A DNA stretch of 64,000 nucleotides, from positions 124,001-188,000 of the forward strand of contig JAHRWA010000104.1 of the NCBI GenBank assembly GCA_019090455.1. The letters run 5' to 3'. The position numbers were made by a program, and so were the translations under genes. The DNA is from Pseudomonadales bacterium (lineage in GTDB: Bacteria > Pseudomonadota > Gammaproteobacteria > Pseudomonadales > DC-out160). Of this stretch, positions 8,519-17,238 are shown one piece after another. Within the stretch, counting starts at the first letter, position 1. The number at the start of each line of letters is the position of its first letter. The notes beneath the pieces are model-generated. The model did no database searches. It worked only from the letters and a program-made list of their open reading frames with translations, and had not been told where the DNA came from.

Positions 8519-9008
8519 CGAAAAAAGTCAGAACGGGAAAAATCAAAAAATCGGGTTGATTCAACACGGTGGTTTTATGTTAATGACCGCCTTGTTTGTG
8601 GTGGTGGTCTTAGCCGCCATGGTGATGGCTATGTTAAATTTGTCTTTGTCGCAAACGGCAAGCTATGGCATGAGGCTTCAGAGTACGCGGGCAACGCTTG
8701 CGGCACAAAGCGGATTGGAGTGGGGTCTCTTTCAAGGTAAGAATGGCAGATGTATGGAGTCGAGTCATTTTGTTTTAAAGGAGTCGGACCTAACCGGTTT
8801 TGATGTTGAGGTTACTTGTTCTTTATCCCGATTTGTTGAAGGAGACGACGTTATTGAACTTTTGCAAATTGAATCCATCGCGCAGTTGGGGCGTGATCCA
8901 TGGAGTGGTGAGCAATCTCGATCGGATTCTGTTTTTGGTGCTGAAGAAAATTCTGGTACTAGCTCCGATTACGTTTACCGTAAACTGTCCCAAATCATTG
9001 AGCTTTAA
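8508..9008 (+). CDS. mshP: MshP-like minor pilin (PilX/GspK type)
   Basis: This is the last gene of the MSHA cluster here. The N-terminus has a basic region and HGGFMLMTALFVVVVLAAMVMAML, which resembles the G/FALVTA motif of PilX/GspK-type pseudopilins, with Thr rather than Glu at mature position 5. GspK-type tip subunits characteristically lack Glu5. The stretch RATLAAQSGLEWGLFQ matches the family. The ATG at 8508 is inside the mshO end; an earlier in-frame ATG at 8463 would add 15 residues and is less likely. MshQ, the usual next gene, is missing; a gene on the other strand follows. Confidence 0.75.
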   Translation: MRLNEKSQNGKNQKIGLIQHGGFMLMTALFVVVVLAAMVMAMLNLSLSQTASYGMRLQSTRATLAAQSGLEWGLFQGKNGRCMESSHFVLKESDLTGFDVEVTCSLSRFVEGDDVIELLQIESIAQLGRDPWSGEQSRSDSVFGAEENSGTSSDYVYRKLSQIIEL

Positions 9009-9069
9009 ATGATAGAAATTGAAATTCTTATGGCGTATGGCTTGTTGCTTGTGAATAAGGGCTTGTGCG

Positions 9070-11259
9070 TTATTGCGAGGATGGGGGGGAATAGTTTGGT
9101 GGCGGATCTAGCGGGATGGCCTTTTTCTTACCGCCGTGTATTAGCCATGTATCTAGCGTTTCTTGGATAAGCTTAATGTTGACCGGCTTAGAGATAAAAT
9201 CATTCATACCCAGATCAAAACAATCCTGCTGATATTCAGAAGCGCTTTTAGCGGTGACCGCGATGATAGGGGTGTGTTGATACTGGTTTAAGTGCCTAAT
9301 GGCCGTGGTAATTTCAAGGCCGCTCATGTCCGGCATATGAAGATCCATTAGTATGCAGTCAGCATGTTCTACGTAAACGTAGTTTAAGGCTTCTTGCCCG
9401 TTGCTAGCGGTATGAACGCGATAGTTCAAACTCAAAAGAATACTCTTTAGCAGCATTAAATGTACGGGGTTATCTTCCACTATCAAAATATCCAAGGTTC
9501 GATGAGAGGCCAGATCACTATTGTCAGTTGTCGCTAAAGGGGCGTTGTTTCGTGGATTCGAAGTGGCTTGGTTTTTGTCTATTGGTTTTGCTGTTAGCGG
9601 GTTCGTGATTAAGGCCCCCACTTCTTCAAAGTCTGTGTAGGAGGGTTCTAACTTATAGTCTTCGGTGTTAAATGGGGTTAGCTCTAAGGAATCCAAGTCC
9701 AGTGAATCCAATTTTAGCTGGTCGATATCAAGTTGCTCCCAATCGAGAACGGCATCTAATCGACTGCTGGATTGGACTTCGCTAATGCCCAGTAACTCTT
9801 CAATCATTAGGGACATATCTGCTGCATAAACGGATGCGGAATGGATGTGATTCTGAATCTCTTTTGAGGTATCGATATTTCTGATGGCATTTAAGTGCTG
9901 GACAATGCCATCCATCGGAGGGTTGAGTTCGCGGCTTACTGTTGCCAGGAAATCGTTTTTAATTTTATTATTATGGGCCAAATTTTTATTGGCAAGAATG
10001 AGGTTTTCTTTTGCGTCATTTTCGGCCTTCGTTTTTCCATTGCGATAAACGTTTATCCTATCGGCTAATGCAAATGATAACAGCAGTGAGAATGCGATAA
10101 AGCCATAGAGACTGGCAGAGCTGGTAATGGTGTTTGAAGGGAGCCACGCAATAGCCGCCATTGCTTCAGTGATGCCACCGATAATGAGTGCAATGGACGC
10201 TATGAGAAAATAGCGTGCTAATCGATTATTTCTCAACAGATTGGCGACGCCTGAAATGAAAATCATGATGAAGGTAGACAGCGTTAAAAATAGGAGTGGA
10301 ATTACTATCTGACTGTAGCTGCCCGCGACTAGGCTCCATCCTGCCAATCCAGTGGCGATTGCGGCGTTAAACCCTAGCAATTTATGTATGAGAGGCGTGT
10401 GAGTTTTTGTGTGCAAAAAACTTTGGGTAAACAAGGGTCCGAATATTCCAACGCAGGCAATGCTGAAAGCTAAGCTGTGATGGGACCACCAAGGAGAAAC
10501 GTGCCAAAAATACTGATGACCCAGTCCATTGAGATTGATCTGGTATAGGATAAATGAAGAGACATAAAGAACATAGTAGAGGTAACTTTGGTCACGGCTA
10601 GTTAGGAAAAGTAAAAGGTTATAAATCAGCATCGCAATCATGATGCCGCCAAAGAGACCGTATTGGGTTTTTCTAAAGTCTAACTGTTGAATGAAAGCAG
10701 ATTGAGTATAAATGTGGATGGGGATGCGCATTGAGCTTTCACTCTTAATGCGGAAATAGACTGTGTTCAATTGGTTTGGTGACAAATTGAGATCGAAGGC
10801 ATATGAGGTAGTTTTTATATCGCGTTTATTAGATGGATATAAATCACCGGTTATCAGAGGAATGTATTCGTGATTAGCGTCCATTTGATAAAAAGTGATT
10901 TCATCTATGGGAGGGAAATTAACTTCGGCGATCCATTTTTTTACAGAGAAAGTATTGGAAAGTGCGTTGGTATCTATCGATAATTTGACCCAAATGGTGG
11001 AGTCAGTGTAGCCAAGGCTTAAGGTCTTCATTTTATTTTTAATAAAGGATGTTTTAGCTGAAGAGGTAATCTCTTCAATGGAAAGGTTGCTTTGTGAATC
11101 GATTAGGTATTCCAAATTTGGCCCAACGATGTAGTGTTGGGTCTGATCGTTTAACTGAACGTTGGCGCTATGTATGGGAAAGGATAGTGATAAAAGGGAG
11201 AGTGAAAAAAGATAAGCGACAATATTTGATGGTTTTTTCCCGGTACTTGCTGAAGTCAT
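9070..11259 (-). CDS. 7TMR-DISM receptor with degenerate histidine-kinase H-box and receiver domain
   Basis: This 729-residue membrane signalling protein begins with a signal peptide, then a periplasmic 7TMR-DISM extracellular domain (about residues 35-190), and about seven membrane helices (about 200-400). A coiled coil and a dimerisation (HisKA-like) segment follow. The H-box reads FLATVSRELNPPMDGI, so the phospho-accepting His is replaced by Arg443, and no N, G1 or G2 box of an ATPase domain follows. A complete receiver domain ends the protein (LIVEDNPVHLMLL, CILMDLHMPDMSG, AVTAK, SKPVN). It is therefore probably not an active kinase but a receptor whose receiver is phosphorylated by another protein, or a dominant partner. 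It is convergent with mshP. Confidence 0.8.
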   Translation of the reverse strand: MTSASTGKKPSNIVAYLFSLSLLSLSFPIHSANVQLNDQTQHYIVGPNLEYLIDSQSNLSIEEITSSAKTSFIKNKMKTLSLGYTDSTIWVKLSIDTNALSNTFSVKKWIAEVNFPPIDEITFYQMDANHEYIPLITGDLYPSNKRDIKTTSYAFDLNLSPNQLNTVYFRIKSESSMRIPIHIYTQSAFIQQLDFRKTQYGLFGGIMIAMLIYNLLLFLTSRDQSYLYYVLYVSSFILYQINLNGLGHQYFWHVSPWWSHHSLAFSIACVGIFGPLFTQSFLHTKTHTPLIHKLLGFNAAIATGLAGWSLVAGSYSQIVIPLLFLTLSTFIMIFISGVANLLRNNRLARYFLIASIALIIGGITEAMAAIAWLPSNTITSSASLYGFIAFSLLLSFALADRINVYRNGKTKAENDAKENLILANKNLAHNNKIKNDFLATVSRELNPPMDGIVQHLNAIRNIDTSKEIQNHIHSASVYAADMSLMIEELLGISEVQSSSRLDAVLDWEQLDIDQLKLDSLDLDSLELTPFNTEDYKLEPSYTDFEEVGALITNPLTAKPIDKNQATSNPRNNAPLATTDNSDLASHRTLDILIVEDNPVHLMLLKSILLSLNYRVHTASNGQEALNYVYVEHADCILMDLHMPDMSGLEITTAIRHLNQYQHTPIIAVTAKSASEYQQDCFDLGMNDFISKPVNIKLIQETLDTWLIHGGKKKAIPLDPPPNYSPPSSQ

Positions 11260-11580
11260 CCGATCCTTTACCTTTGGTATGGGTGCACTAACGGCATATA
11301 GCTAGATTGGGCATTTACGATAAATATTCCTTCGGCCAGCCTCAAATATAGTCTAGTTCAAATTTTATTCAGGTGTTGCGAGATTCAACGAATAGGAATT
11401 TTCGGCTGGAGTTGTGTTATTCAGTGGCTTAAACGCGAGGGATTGGACTATCTGTAATGAATTGTTGAGATACCCCATCGGTAGGGTATCCCTGTACTTT
11501 TCGTGGTGCTAGCGAATGTAGCCGCAGATCGGGCTGGATTAGCTAATATTAAAAAATGTGGCGTGATTGATTATCTTAAT
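11260..11580. other. Intergenic stretch between ntrC and the 7TMR receptor gene
   Basis: These 321 bases hold no credible gene. They contain an inverted repeat GATACCC/GGGTATC (11469-11475 and 11484-11490), which could form a hairpin below ntrC on the minus strand but has no adjacent U-run. The minus-strand promoter of the receptor gene would be expected in the neighbouring sequence above 11259; no clear -35/-10 pair was recognised. Confidence 0.5.
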
Positions 11581-13011
11581 TTAGCTTTCTTCATTTTTGT
11601 CGCTAGATTCAAAGTTCATTTCGAGTTCTTTGATTTTTCGGGTGAGCGTATTTCGCCCCCACCCCAATAGTTCAGCGGCATCTCGTCTTCGGCCTGCAGT
11701 GTGTTTAAGGGCGACTTCTATCATCAACTTCTCGAAAGCGGGAACGGCTACGCCTAAGAGATCTTTACGGCCTTGTTTTAGTTCCGTGTCAGCCCAACTT
11801 TGTAATGCGTGTTCCCAGCTACTGCCACTGCTGGTGATGTTCTTTGCGTCGAGAAGTTCTCCCGGTAGATCGGATACCATAATTTCTCGACCCGAAGCCA
11901 TCACTGTTAGCCAGCGACAGGTGTTTTCTAGTTGTCTTACATTTCCAGGCCAGGGTAAATTGGTTAAATAATTTTCAGATTCGGGTAGAAGTACTTTGGG
12001 TTCTACGCTGAGTTCCGAGGCGGCTTGATCTAAAAAATGTTTGGCTAACTGCTTGATGTCTTCTCGTCGCTCGCATAATTTAGGGATATGAATCCTAATA
12101 ACGTTAATTCTATGAAACAGGTCTTCGCGAAATTTTCCCTCATTGACTAGTTGCTCTAAATTCTGATGAGTTGCCGCAATAATGCGAACATCCACTTGGA
12201 CTGCGGTGTGCCCACCGACGCGATAGAATTCACCGTCTGCTAGGACCCGAAGTAAACGCGTCTGCGTATCTAATGGCATATCGCCAATCTCGTCTAAAAA
12301 TAATGTCCCACCATTGGACTGTTCAAACCGGCCTCTGCGTTGTCCGCCTGCTCCGGTAAAGGCGCCTTTTTCATGCCCGAAAAGTTCAGATTCAATTAGA
12401 TCTTTGGGGATCGCTGCCATATTTAAAGCAATGAAGGGGTTCTGGGCTCTTGGGCTATGGCGGTGTAAAGCTTGTGCGACTAGCTCTTTGCCTGTTCCGG
12501 ATTGGCCGTTAATGAGTACGGTGATATTGGAGTTTGATAGTCGACCAATGGCTCGAAAGACCTCTTGCATTGCCGGTGCTTCACCGATAATTTCTGGCGT
12601 CTGATTGTTGTTATTAGTATCTACGGGTGTGCGACTTTCACGGCTTAAAACCACGGCTCGCTTGACCAGTGAAACTGCCTCGTCGATATCGAAAGGTTTA
12701 GGCAAATACTCAAACGCCCCGCCTTGATAGGAGGCAACTGCGCTGTCCAAATCCGAGTGTGCAGTCATGATGATAACGGGAAGATCAGGGTGGTCTTCTC
12801 TAATACTTTTTAAGAGTTCCAGACCGTCAATGCCAGGCATACGAATATCGGTAATGATGACATCTGGTTGTGCTTTGTCGAGTTTACTGACTGCAGTGTC
12901 ACCGTTTTCAAAGCATGAAATTTCAATGCCCTCTTTGCTCAGGGCCTTATCTAAAACCCACCGAATTGAGCGGTCATCGTCAATTATCCAAACTTTATCT
13001 TGGGTGCTCAT
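11581..13011 (-). CDS. ntrC: Nitrogen regulation response regulator NtrC
   Basis: This is the sigma-54-dependent activator of nitrogen assimilation genes. The receiver domain starts at VWIIDDDRS and has the phosphorylation region DVIITDIRMPGIDG. The AAA+ domain has Walker A GQSGTGKE and the sigma-54 contact loop GAFTGA. The C-terminal Fis-like helix-turn-helix is RRDAAELLGWGRNTLTRKI. The ATG at 13011 is chosen because CAGG lies seven bases upstream and the product (476 residues) then begins MSTQDKVWIIDDD as in the family; in-frame ATGs at 13017 and 13041 would add 2 and 10 residues. It lies 61 bases after ntrB. Confidence 0.95.
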   Translation of the reverse strand: MSTQDKVWIIDDDRSIRWVLDKALSKEGIEISCFENGDTAVSKLDKAQPDVIITDIRMPGIDGLELLKSIREDHPDLPVIIMTAHSDLDSAVASYQGGAFEYLPKPFDIDEAVSLVKRAVVLSRESRTPVDTNNNNQTPEIIGEAPAMQEVFRAIGRLSNSNITVLINGQSGTGKELVAQALHRHSPRAQNPFIALNMAAIPKDLIESELFGHEKGAFTGAGGQRRGRFEQSNGGTLFLDEIGDMPLDTQTRLLRVLADGEFYRVGGHTAVQVDVRIIAATHQNLEQLVNEGKFREDLFHRINVIRIHIPKLCERREDIKQLAKHFLDQAASELSVEPKVLLPESENYLTNLPWPGNVRQLENTCRWLTVMASGREIMVSDLPGELLDAKNITSSGSSWEHALQSWADTELKQGRKDLLGVAVPAFEKLMIEVALKHTAGRRRDAAELLGWGRNTLTRKIKELEMNFESSDKNEES

Positions 13012-13072
13012 GCTCATACCTGCCGATGTTAGTTGTTGCATACAATCACATGCCTTTGATCACTGTAATTTT

Positions 13073-14188
13073 TTATCTATCTATCTTTTTATCTAAGAAT
13101 GGGAGAGTCACGCTGAAACAGGTTTCGCCTGGCCTGCTCTCGCATTCGATAATGCCATGATGCTGATCTATGATGGATTGAGCTATGGATAAACCTAAGC
13201 CTGTTCCTGCCGCTCGACCACTCACCATGGGGTAGAATAATGACTCCATTAATGCGTCGGGAATTCCTGGACCGTTGTCGGTAATGTTCATTCTCAATGC
13301 CAGCCGATATTGTTGGGAGCCCACCGTAAATTGGCGCACAATTCGAGTGGTGATCAGTATTTCCGGGTCTACCTGGTGCTTGTTTTCTAGCAATGCTTGT
13401 ACTGCATTGCGAACAAGATTCATTACTGCTTGGATCAGTTGATCCGCGTCAGCCACTATTTCAGGGATGCTAATGTCGTAGTCTCGCTGGATTTTGATAT
13501 CGCCGTGAACATCAGCTTCGATTACGCTCTTTACCCTTTCGATGACCTCATGAATGTTGATTTCTGCCAATGTGGGCAATTTGTGTGAACCTAACATCCG
13601 ATCAACTAAGTTTCGTAATCGATCTGCTTCGTCGATGATGACGGAGGTGAAATCCTTTAACTCCGTGCTGGGCAGCTCCTTCTCTAACAGCTGTGCCGCA
13701 CCGCGAATACCGCCTAAGGGGTTTTTGACTTCGTGGGCAACGCCTCTTATTAATGCTTTAGTTGCTTGATGTGTCGTAATGGTGGCCTCATCACGGCTTA
13801 TTTTTAATAGCCGATCCAGTTGCCTGATCTCAATTAACAGCATCGGTGTATCTGACTCTCCTTCTACCGGAGTCGCGGTGTAATCGACTGTAGGGTGGTG
13901 ACCACTGACTAAATTGAGTCGAAACTCGTGCTGGGTATAGGGTCTACCGCTGGTTAAGCACTCCTTTAGGCCTTTAAGGAGTGCTTGGTCCCCGGTAAAT
14001 AACTTCGCTGCCGGTAAATTGATAATTTGTGATTCACTAATACTCATCAAATTTTCGGCAGCGCCATTTAGGTACTGTACGGTCAAGTTTTCGTCTAACA
14101 AAACAATGGACGTCGTCAGATGTTCCAGGAGTCTTTTATGTAGTGTGTCCAAGATTAGAGGTTTAGCTTTTGTTTCTAACGTCGCCAT
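13073..14188 (-). CDS. ntrB: Nitrogen regulation sensor kinase/phosphatase NtrB
   Basis: This cytoplasmic sensor kinase phosphorylates NtrC when nitrogen is limiting and dephosphorylates it with PII. It has an N-terminal PAS domain (about residues 20-130), the H-box GVAHEVKNPLGGIRGAAQLL typical of NtrB, the N-box NLVRNAVQAL, the G1 box DNGPGI and the G2 box [12 protein letters not shown]. At 371 residues it has family length. The gene lies between the DUF4124 gene and ntrC, the common order in Pseudomonas relatives. Confidence 0.95.
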   Translation of the reverse strand: MATLETKAKPLILDTLHKRLLEHLTTSIVLLDENLTVQYLNGAAENLMSISESQIINLPAAKLFTGDQALLKGLKECLTSGRPYTQHEFRLNLVSGHHPTVDYTATPVEGESDTPMLLIEIRQLDRLLKISRDEATITTHQATKALIRGVAHEVKNPLGGIRGAAQLLEKELPSTELKDFTSVIIDEADRLRNLVDRMLGSHKLPTLAEINIHEVIERVKSVIEADVHGDIKIQRDYDISIPEIVADADQLIQAVMNLVRNAVQALLENKHQVDPEILITTRIVRQFTVGSQQYRLALRMNITDNGPGIPDALMESLFYPMVSGRAAGTGLGLSIAQSIIDQHHGIIECESRPGETCFSVTLPFLDKKIDR

Positions 14189-14414
14189 ATTGATTTAGAT
14201 CTACTACGCACGGAGTAGTGTGATGATGCAAAAAGTAAACCAGTCGTGCTGTATTGACTTGAATTGATCAAATTCAGCTAAATGACCGTAAGTCAAAGGC
14301 ATTTGAAGTACTGTTTTGCAAGAAGTGTTAGGAGTTTATAGGTTGAAGTGAATAGCCTATCAATCAATTATGCGCTAAAGTGGTGCGTCAGTCAATTTGT
14401 GACCAGCTTCTGGG

Positions 14415-14948
14415 TCACTTATGGTTCGCGGACTGACGAAACACGTGAACTGTCACTGAAGGGCTAGTGTGAATTGTTTTCCCGGTTGTGTTGACAATTT
14501 GGGCTGCTATTTGATGACTGCCGCGGTGCAGTGTATTGAGCGTAAATTGTGTGGATTTTCCCAGTTGAGTCACTGGGCTGCCGTCCAATGTCAATCTAAT
14601 TTGATGTGTAGGCTTGAGCGGCGGGTTAATCGAAGCAGTGATAATTAGAGCTTTATTGCTATTGCGAATAGTGGTGTCGTGGGCGGGGGAAACAATGGTT
14701 AAGGTGTAACTAGAGTCAACGGCTTCTGGCTGTGACACCGGAGCGTTAGAGGGTATGGGCAAGTTGATTATTGGTAGAGGCTTGACTTCTATCTGTTGTC
14801 CGTTGGTGCCGGGTTGATCAGAATATTCTACCGTACCATCAGGTCTTTCAGAACGATAAACTTCGGCTTGGCAGATTGTGCTTACGCTTAATATGGCGCT
14901 GAGAATGAGTGTGGGTGGTAATTGGATTTTTGAGGAGCGTAACAGCAT
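14415..14948 (-). CDS. DUF4124-domain secreted protein
   Basis: This is a small exported protein of unknown function. A signal peptide (hydrophobic LILSAILSVSTICQA) is followed by a DUF4124 domain with its characteristic EVYRSERPDGTVEYSDQPG pattern. An Ig-like C-terminal part (SPAHDTTIRNSNKALIITAS...) then spans about residues 85-170. The open frame extends to 15125, but that extension crosses the glnA terminator. The ATG at 14948 directly precedes the signal peptide and is preferred, giving 177 residues. DUF4124 proteins are regularly found between glnA and ntrB in gammaproteobacteria; their role is not known. Confidence 0.82.
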   Translation of the reverse strand: MLLRSSKIQLPPTLILSAILSVSTICQAEVYRSERPDGTVEYSDQPGTNGQQIEVKPLPIINLPIPSNAPVSQPEAVDSSYTLTIVSPAHDTTIRNSNKALIITASINPPLKPTHQIRLTLDGSPVTQLGKSTQFTLNTLHRGSHQIAAQIVNTTGKTIHTSPSVTVHVFRQSANHK

Positions 14949-15063
14949 AACAAGCTTACAACCTGGCTGTGAGAATAGAAAAATGTGTGTTGGTTGATTT
15001 AATGTAGCAGTTTTTGGGGGAGCGGTTGCAGGAGAAATGAAAGTAGAGAATGAAAAATGATAG

Positions 15064-15110
15064 GCAAGAAAAGAAGAATGCCCGTTTCCGTTACCGAAAT
15101 CGGGCATTCT
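15064..15110 (-). terminator. Rho-independent terminator of glnA
   Basis: Read on the minus strand, AGAATGCCCG (15110-15101) pairs perfectly with CGGGCATTCT (15084-15075). An additional inner TTTC/GAAA pairing is possible. TTCTTTTCTTG follows. It lies about 75 bases below the glnA stop and separates glnA from the DUF4124-ntrBC genes. Confidence 0.8.
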
Positions 15111-15184
15111 AGTGTAGTCAGGCAAAAGCGTAAATTACTGAAGCCTCAATACCGAGCCTTCAGAACTTAAGCTAAATTGCAATC

Positions 15185-16591
15185 CTAGCAAGAGTAATAC
15201 ATATCAAACTCAACAGGGTGAGTTGTTTGATTCACTCTTGTTACTTCATCACGCTTAAGTGCAACGTATCCAGCAATCATGTCTTTGGTAAACACATCGC
15301 CTGCGCATAAGAAATCATTGTCTGCCTCTAATGCATCAAGAGCTTGCTCAAAGGAGGAGCATACAGTTGGGATTTCAGCGGCTTCTTCTGCAGGAAGGTC
15401 ATATAGATCTTTGTCCAGTGCATCGCCAGGGTGAATTTTGTTTTTGATTCCATCAAGGCCAGCCATTAGTAATGCAGCGAATACTAAGTATGGGTTAGCT
15501 GTTGGATCAGGGAAACGTACTTCAATTCGTCGACCTTTAGGAGAGTTAACAAAAGGAATACGAATAGCCGCAGAACGGTTGCGAGCGGAATAAGCTAGCA
15601 TTACAGGCGCTTCGAATCCGGGAACGAGTCGCTTGTAGGAGTTTGTCGATGCGTTGGCGAAAGCATTGATCGCTCTGGCATGTTTAACGACACCACCGAT
15701 GTAGTACAAGGCTTCGTCAGATAATCCAGCATATCCGTCACCAGCAAAGACGTTTTCGCCGTTCTTAGTGATAGATTGGTGTACGTGCATGCCGCTGCCG
15801 TTATCACCCACAAGAGGCTTAGGCATAAAGGTGGCTGTCTTACCATAAGCGTGCGCTACGTTATGTACGCAGTATTTAAGGATTTGCACTTCATCCGCTT
15901 TTTGAACCAATGTATTAAATTTAACACCGATCTCGTTTTGGCATGCAGTTCCCACTTCATGGTGGTGTACTTCGATGGGTAGACCCATTGACTCCATGGC
16001 TGAACACATGGCAGTTCGTAGATCATGAGCAGAATCTACAGGTGGTACAGGGAAGTAGCCGCCTTTCACTTTAGGTCGGTGTCCGATGTTGCCGCCTTCA
16101 AATTTCTCGTTGCTAGCCCATGCTGCTTCTTCTGATTCAATTTGGTAAGAAGCACCACCCATGTCGAATTTCCATTTAACATCATCAAAGATGAAAAATT
16201 CAGGCTCTGGTCCGAAATAGGCGCTGTCACCTATGCCTGTTGATTGCAAGTAGGCTTCGGCGCGATTAGCAACAGAGCGTGGGTCACGTTCATAGCCTTC
16301 CATAGTGAGAGGCTCGACGACGTCGCAGCGAAGATTAAGAGTCGACTCATCAGTGAAAGGATCTAATACGGCGGTAGAGTCATCAGGCAACAAAGTCATA
16401 TCTGATTCGTTAATGCTCTTCCATCCAGCAATGGATGAACCATCAAACATTTGTCCGTTTTCAAAGAAATCGCTATCAACTTCACTGGAAGGAATCGTGA
16501 CATGCTGCTCCTTGCCTTGAGTATCGGTAAAACGTAAGTCTACCCAACGAACTTCATTGTCTTTAATTAGAGAGAGTGTCTTGTTAGACAT
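15185..16591 (-). CDS. glnA: Glutamine synthetase, type I
   Basis: This dodecameric cytoplasmic enzyme condenses glutamate and ammonia using ATP. The GS beta-grasp domain ([21 protein letters not shown]) begins near residue 14 and contains the signature FDGSSIAGW. The catalytic domain has GPEPEFFIF, the ATP-binding region [16 protein letters not shown], and NRSAAIRIP. The adenylylation loop tyrosine is in DKDLYDLP, so activity is probably controlled by GlnE. It has the family length of 468 residues. It is transcribed alone or with limited read-through towards ntrBC because of the hairpin below it. Confidence 0.97.
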   Translation of the reverse strand: MSNKTLSLIKDNEVRWVDLRFTDTQGKEQHVTIPSSEVDSDFFENGQMFDGSSIAGWKSINESDMTLLPDDSTAVLDPFTDESTLNLRCDVVEPLTMEGYERDPRSVANRAEAYLQSTGIGDSAYFGPEPEFFIFDDVKWKFDMGGASYQIESEEAAWASNEKFEGGNIGHRPKVKGGYFPVPPVDSAHDLRTAMCSAMESMGLPIEVHHHEVGTACQNEIGVKFNTLVQKADEVQILKYCVHNVAHAYGKTATFMPKPLVGDNGSGMHVHQSITKNGENVFAGDGYAGLSDEALYYIGGVVKHARAINAFANASTNSYKRLVPGFEAPVMLAYSARNRSAAIRIPFVNSPKGRRIEVRFPDPTANPYLVFAALLMAGLDGIKNKIHPGDALDKDLYDLPAEEAAEIPTVCSSFEQALDALEADNDFLCAGDVFTKDMIAGYVALKRDEVTRVNQTTHPVEFDMYYSC

Positions 16592-16980
16592 GGGGTTATA
16601 TCCTCCAGCTTTTTAAAGCTGATCGTGGTTAATGAAATGCACAAATTGTACTAGTGTCGCGACCAACAAGCTGTCATGGCGTAAACGTTTTCTAGTGAGA
16701 TTTGAACAGTGTGGGTCCAAAATACCTGTTTAGAGGTGTTTATAGAGATGTTTAATTAAGCGTTATTTCGGTTTCTTGAGTGTTTATACCGCTGCAATCT
16801 CTCATCCCGCATGTTCCAGGATCGCAAAATATATGCCATTACAGCGCGAAGAGAAAGCCCTTTATTTTTCAGGCGAAAAATCAATGAGAAAGCCGCGATA
16901 ATTGAGTGCTGGCACTACGCAGGGGCGGCATGCTGAATGATTTGGTTTCCCGTGGTGCGTTTTACCGCTGTCAGCCAGGT
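16592..16980. other. glnA upstream region
   Basis: These 389 bases hold no credible gene and must contain the glnA promoter on the minus strand. TATCCTCC just below the start reads GGAGGATA on the minus strand and is a strong ribosome binding site. The partly symmetrical GCACAAATTGTAC (16640-16652) resembles half of an NtrC-type site (GCAC-N5-GTnC), but no convincing -24/-12 sigma-54 element at proper spacing was found. Confidence 0.5.
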
Positions 16981-17238
16981 TTATTCTTCACCCACCTCTA
17001 ACAAAAAAGTAATCTCACGGTCGATTTCTTCGATATTTAAAATCTTGTGTCCATTTATTCGACTCCAGGTAGGGATATCTTCCAAAGTGCCTGGATCGCT
17101 GGCGATAATAATGAGTTGATCGCCTGGTGACATTTCATTGACTGCATTCTGGGTTTTGATGACCGGCATAGGGCAGAGTAATTTTCGAACGTCTAGTTGC
17201 TGCTGGGACTTATCGATCTTCCCGTTCTCTGTCGTCAT
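16981..17238 (-). CDS. TusA-like sulfur carrier protein
   Basis: This small cytoplasmic protein of the TusA/SirA/YeeD family has the signature LCPMPVIKTQ with the sulfur-carrying Cys at residue 22 and the CPxP motif. It probably accepts persulfide sulfur and passes it to a partner. Its ATG overlaps the stop of the preceding PP-loop gene (ATGA), so the two are co-translated, which points to that enzyme as the partner. Frame extension to 17247 adds only three residues and is less likely. At 85 residues it has the usual length. It is not the housekeeping tusA by context. Confidence 0.85.
   Translation of the reverse strand: MTTENGKIDKSQQQLDVRKLLCPMPVIKTQNAVNEMSPGDQLIIIASDPGTLEDIPTWSRINGHKILNIEEIDREITFLLEVGEE

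Noticed and set aside
11469-11490. GATACCC/GGGTATC hairpin as ntrC terminator
   Set aside because: No U-run follows on the minus strand, so intrinsic termination is not supported.
16592-16980. Sigma-54 promoter and NtrC sites for glnA
   Set aside because: GGGATGAGAGATTGC (minus strand, near 16795-16815) has the -12 part only and mismatched -24; not good enough to call.
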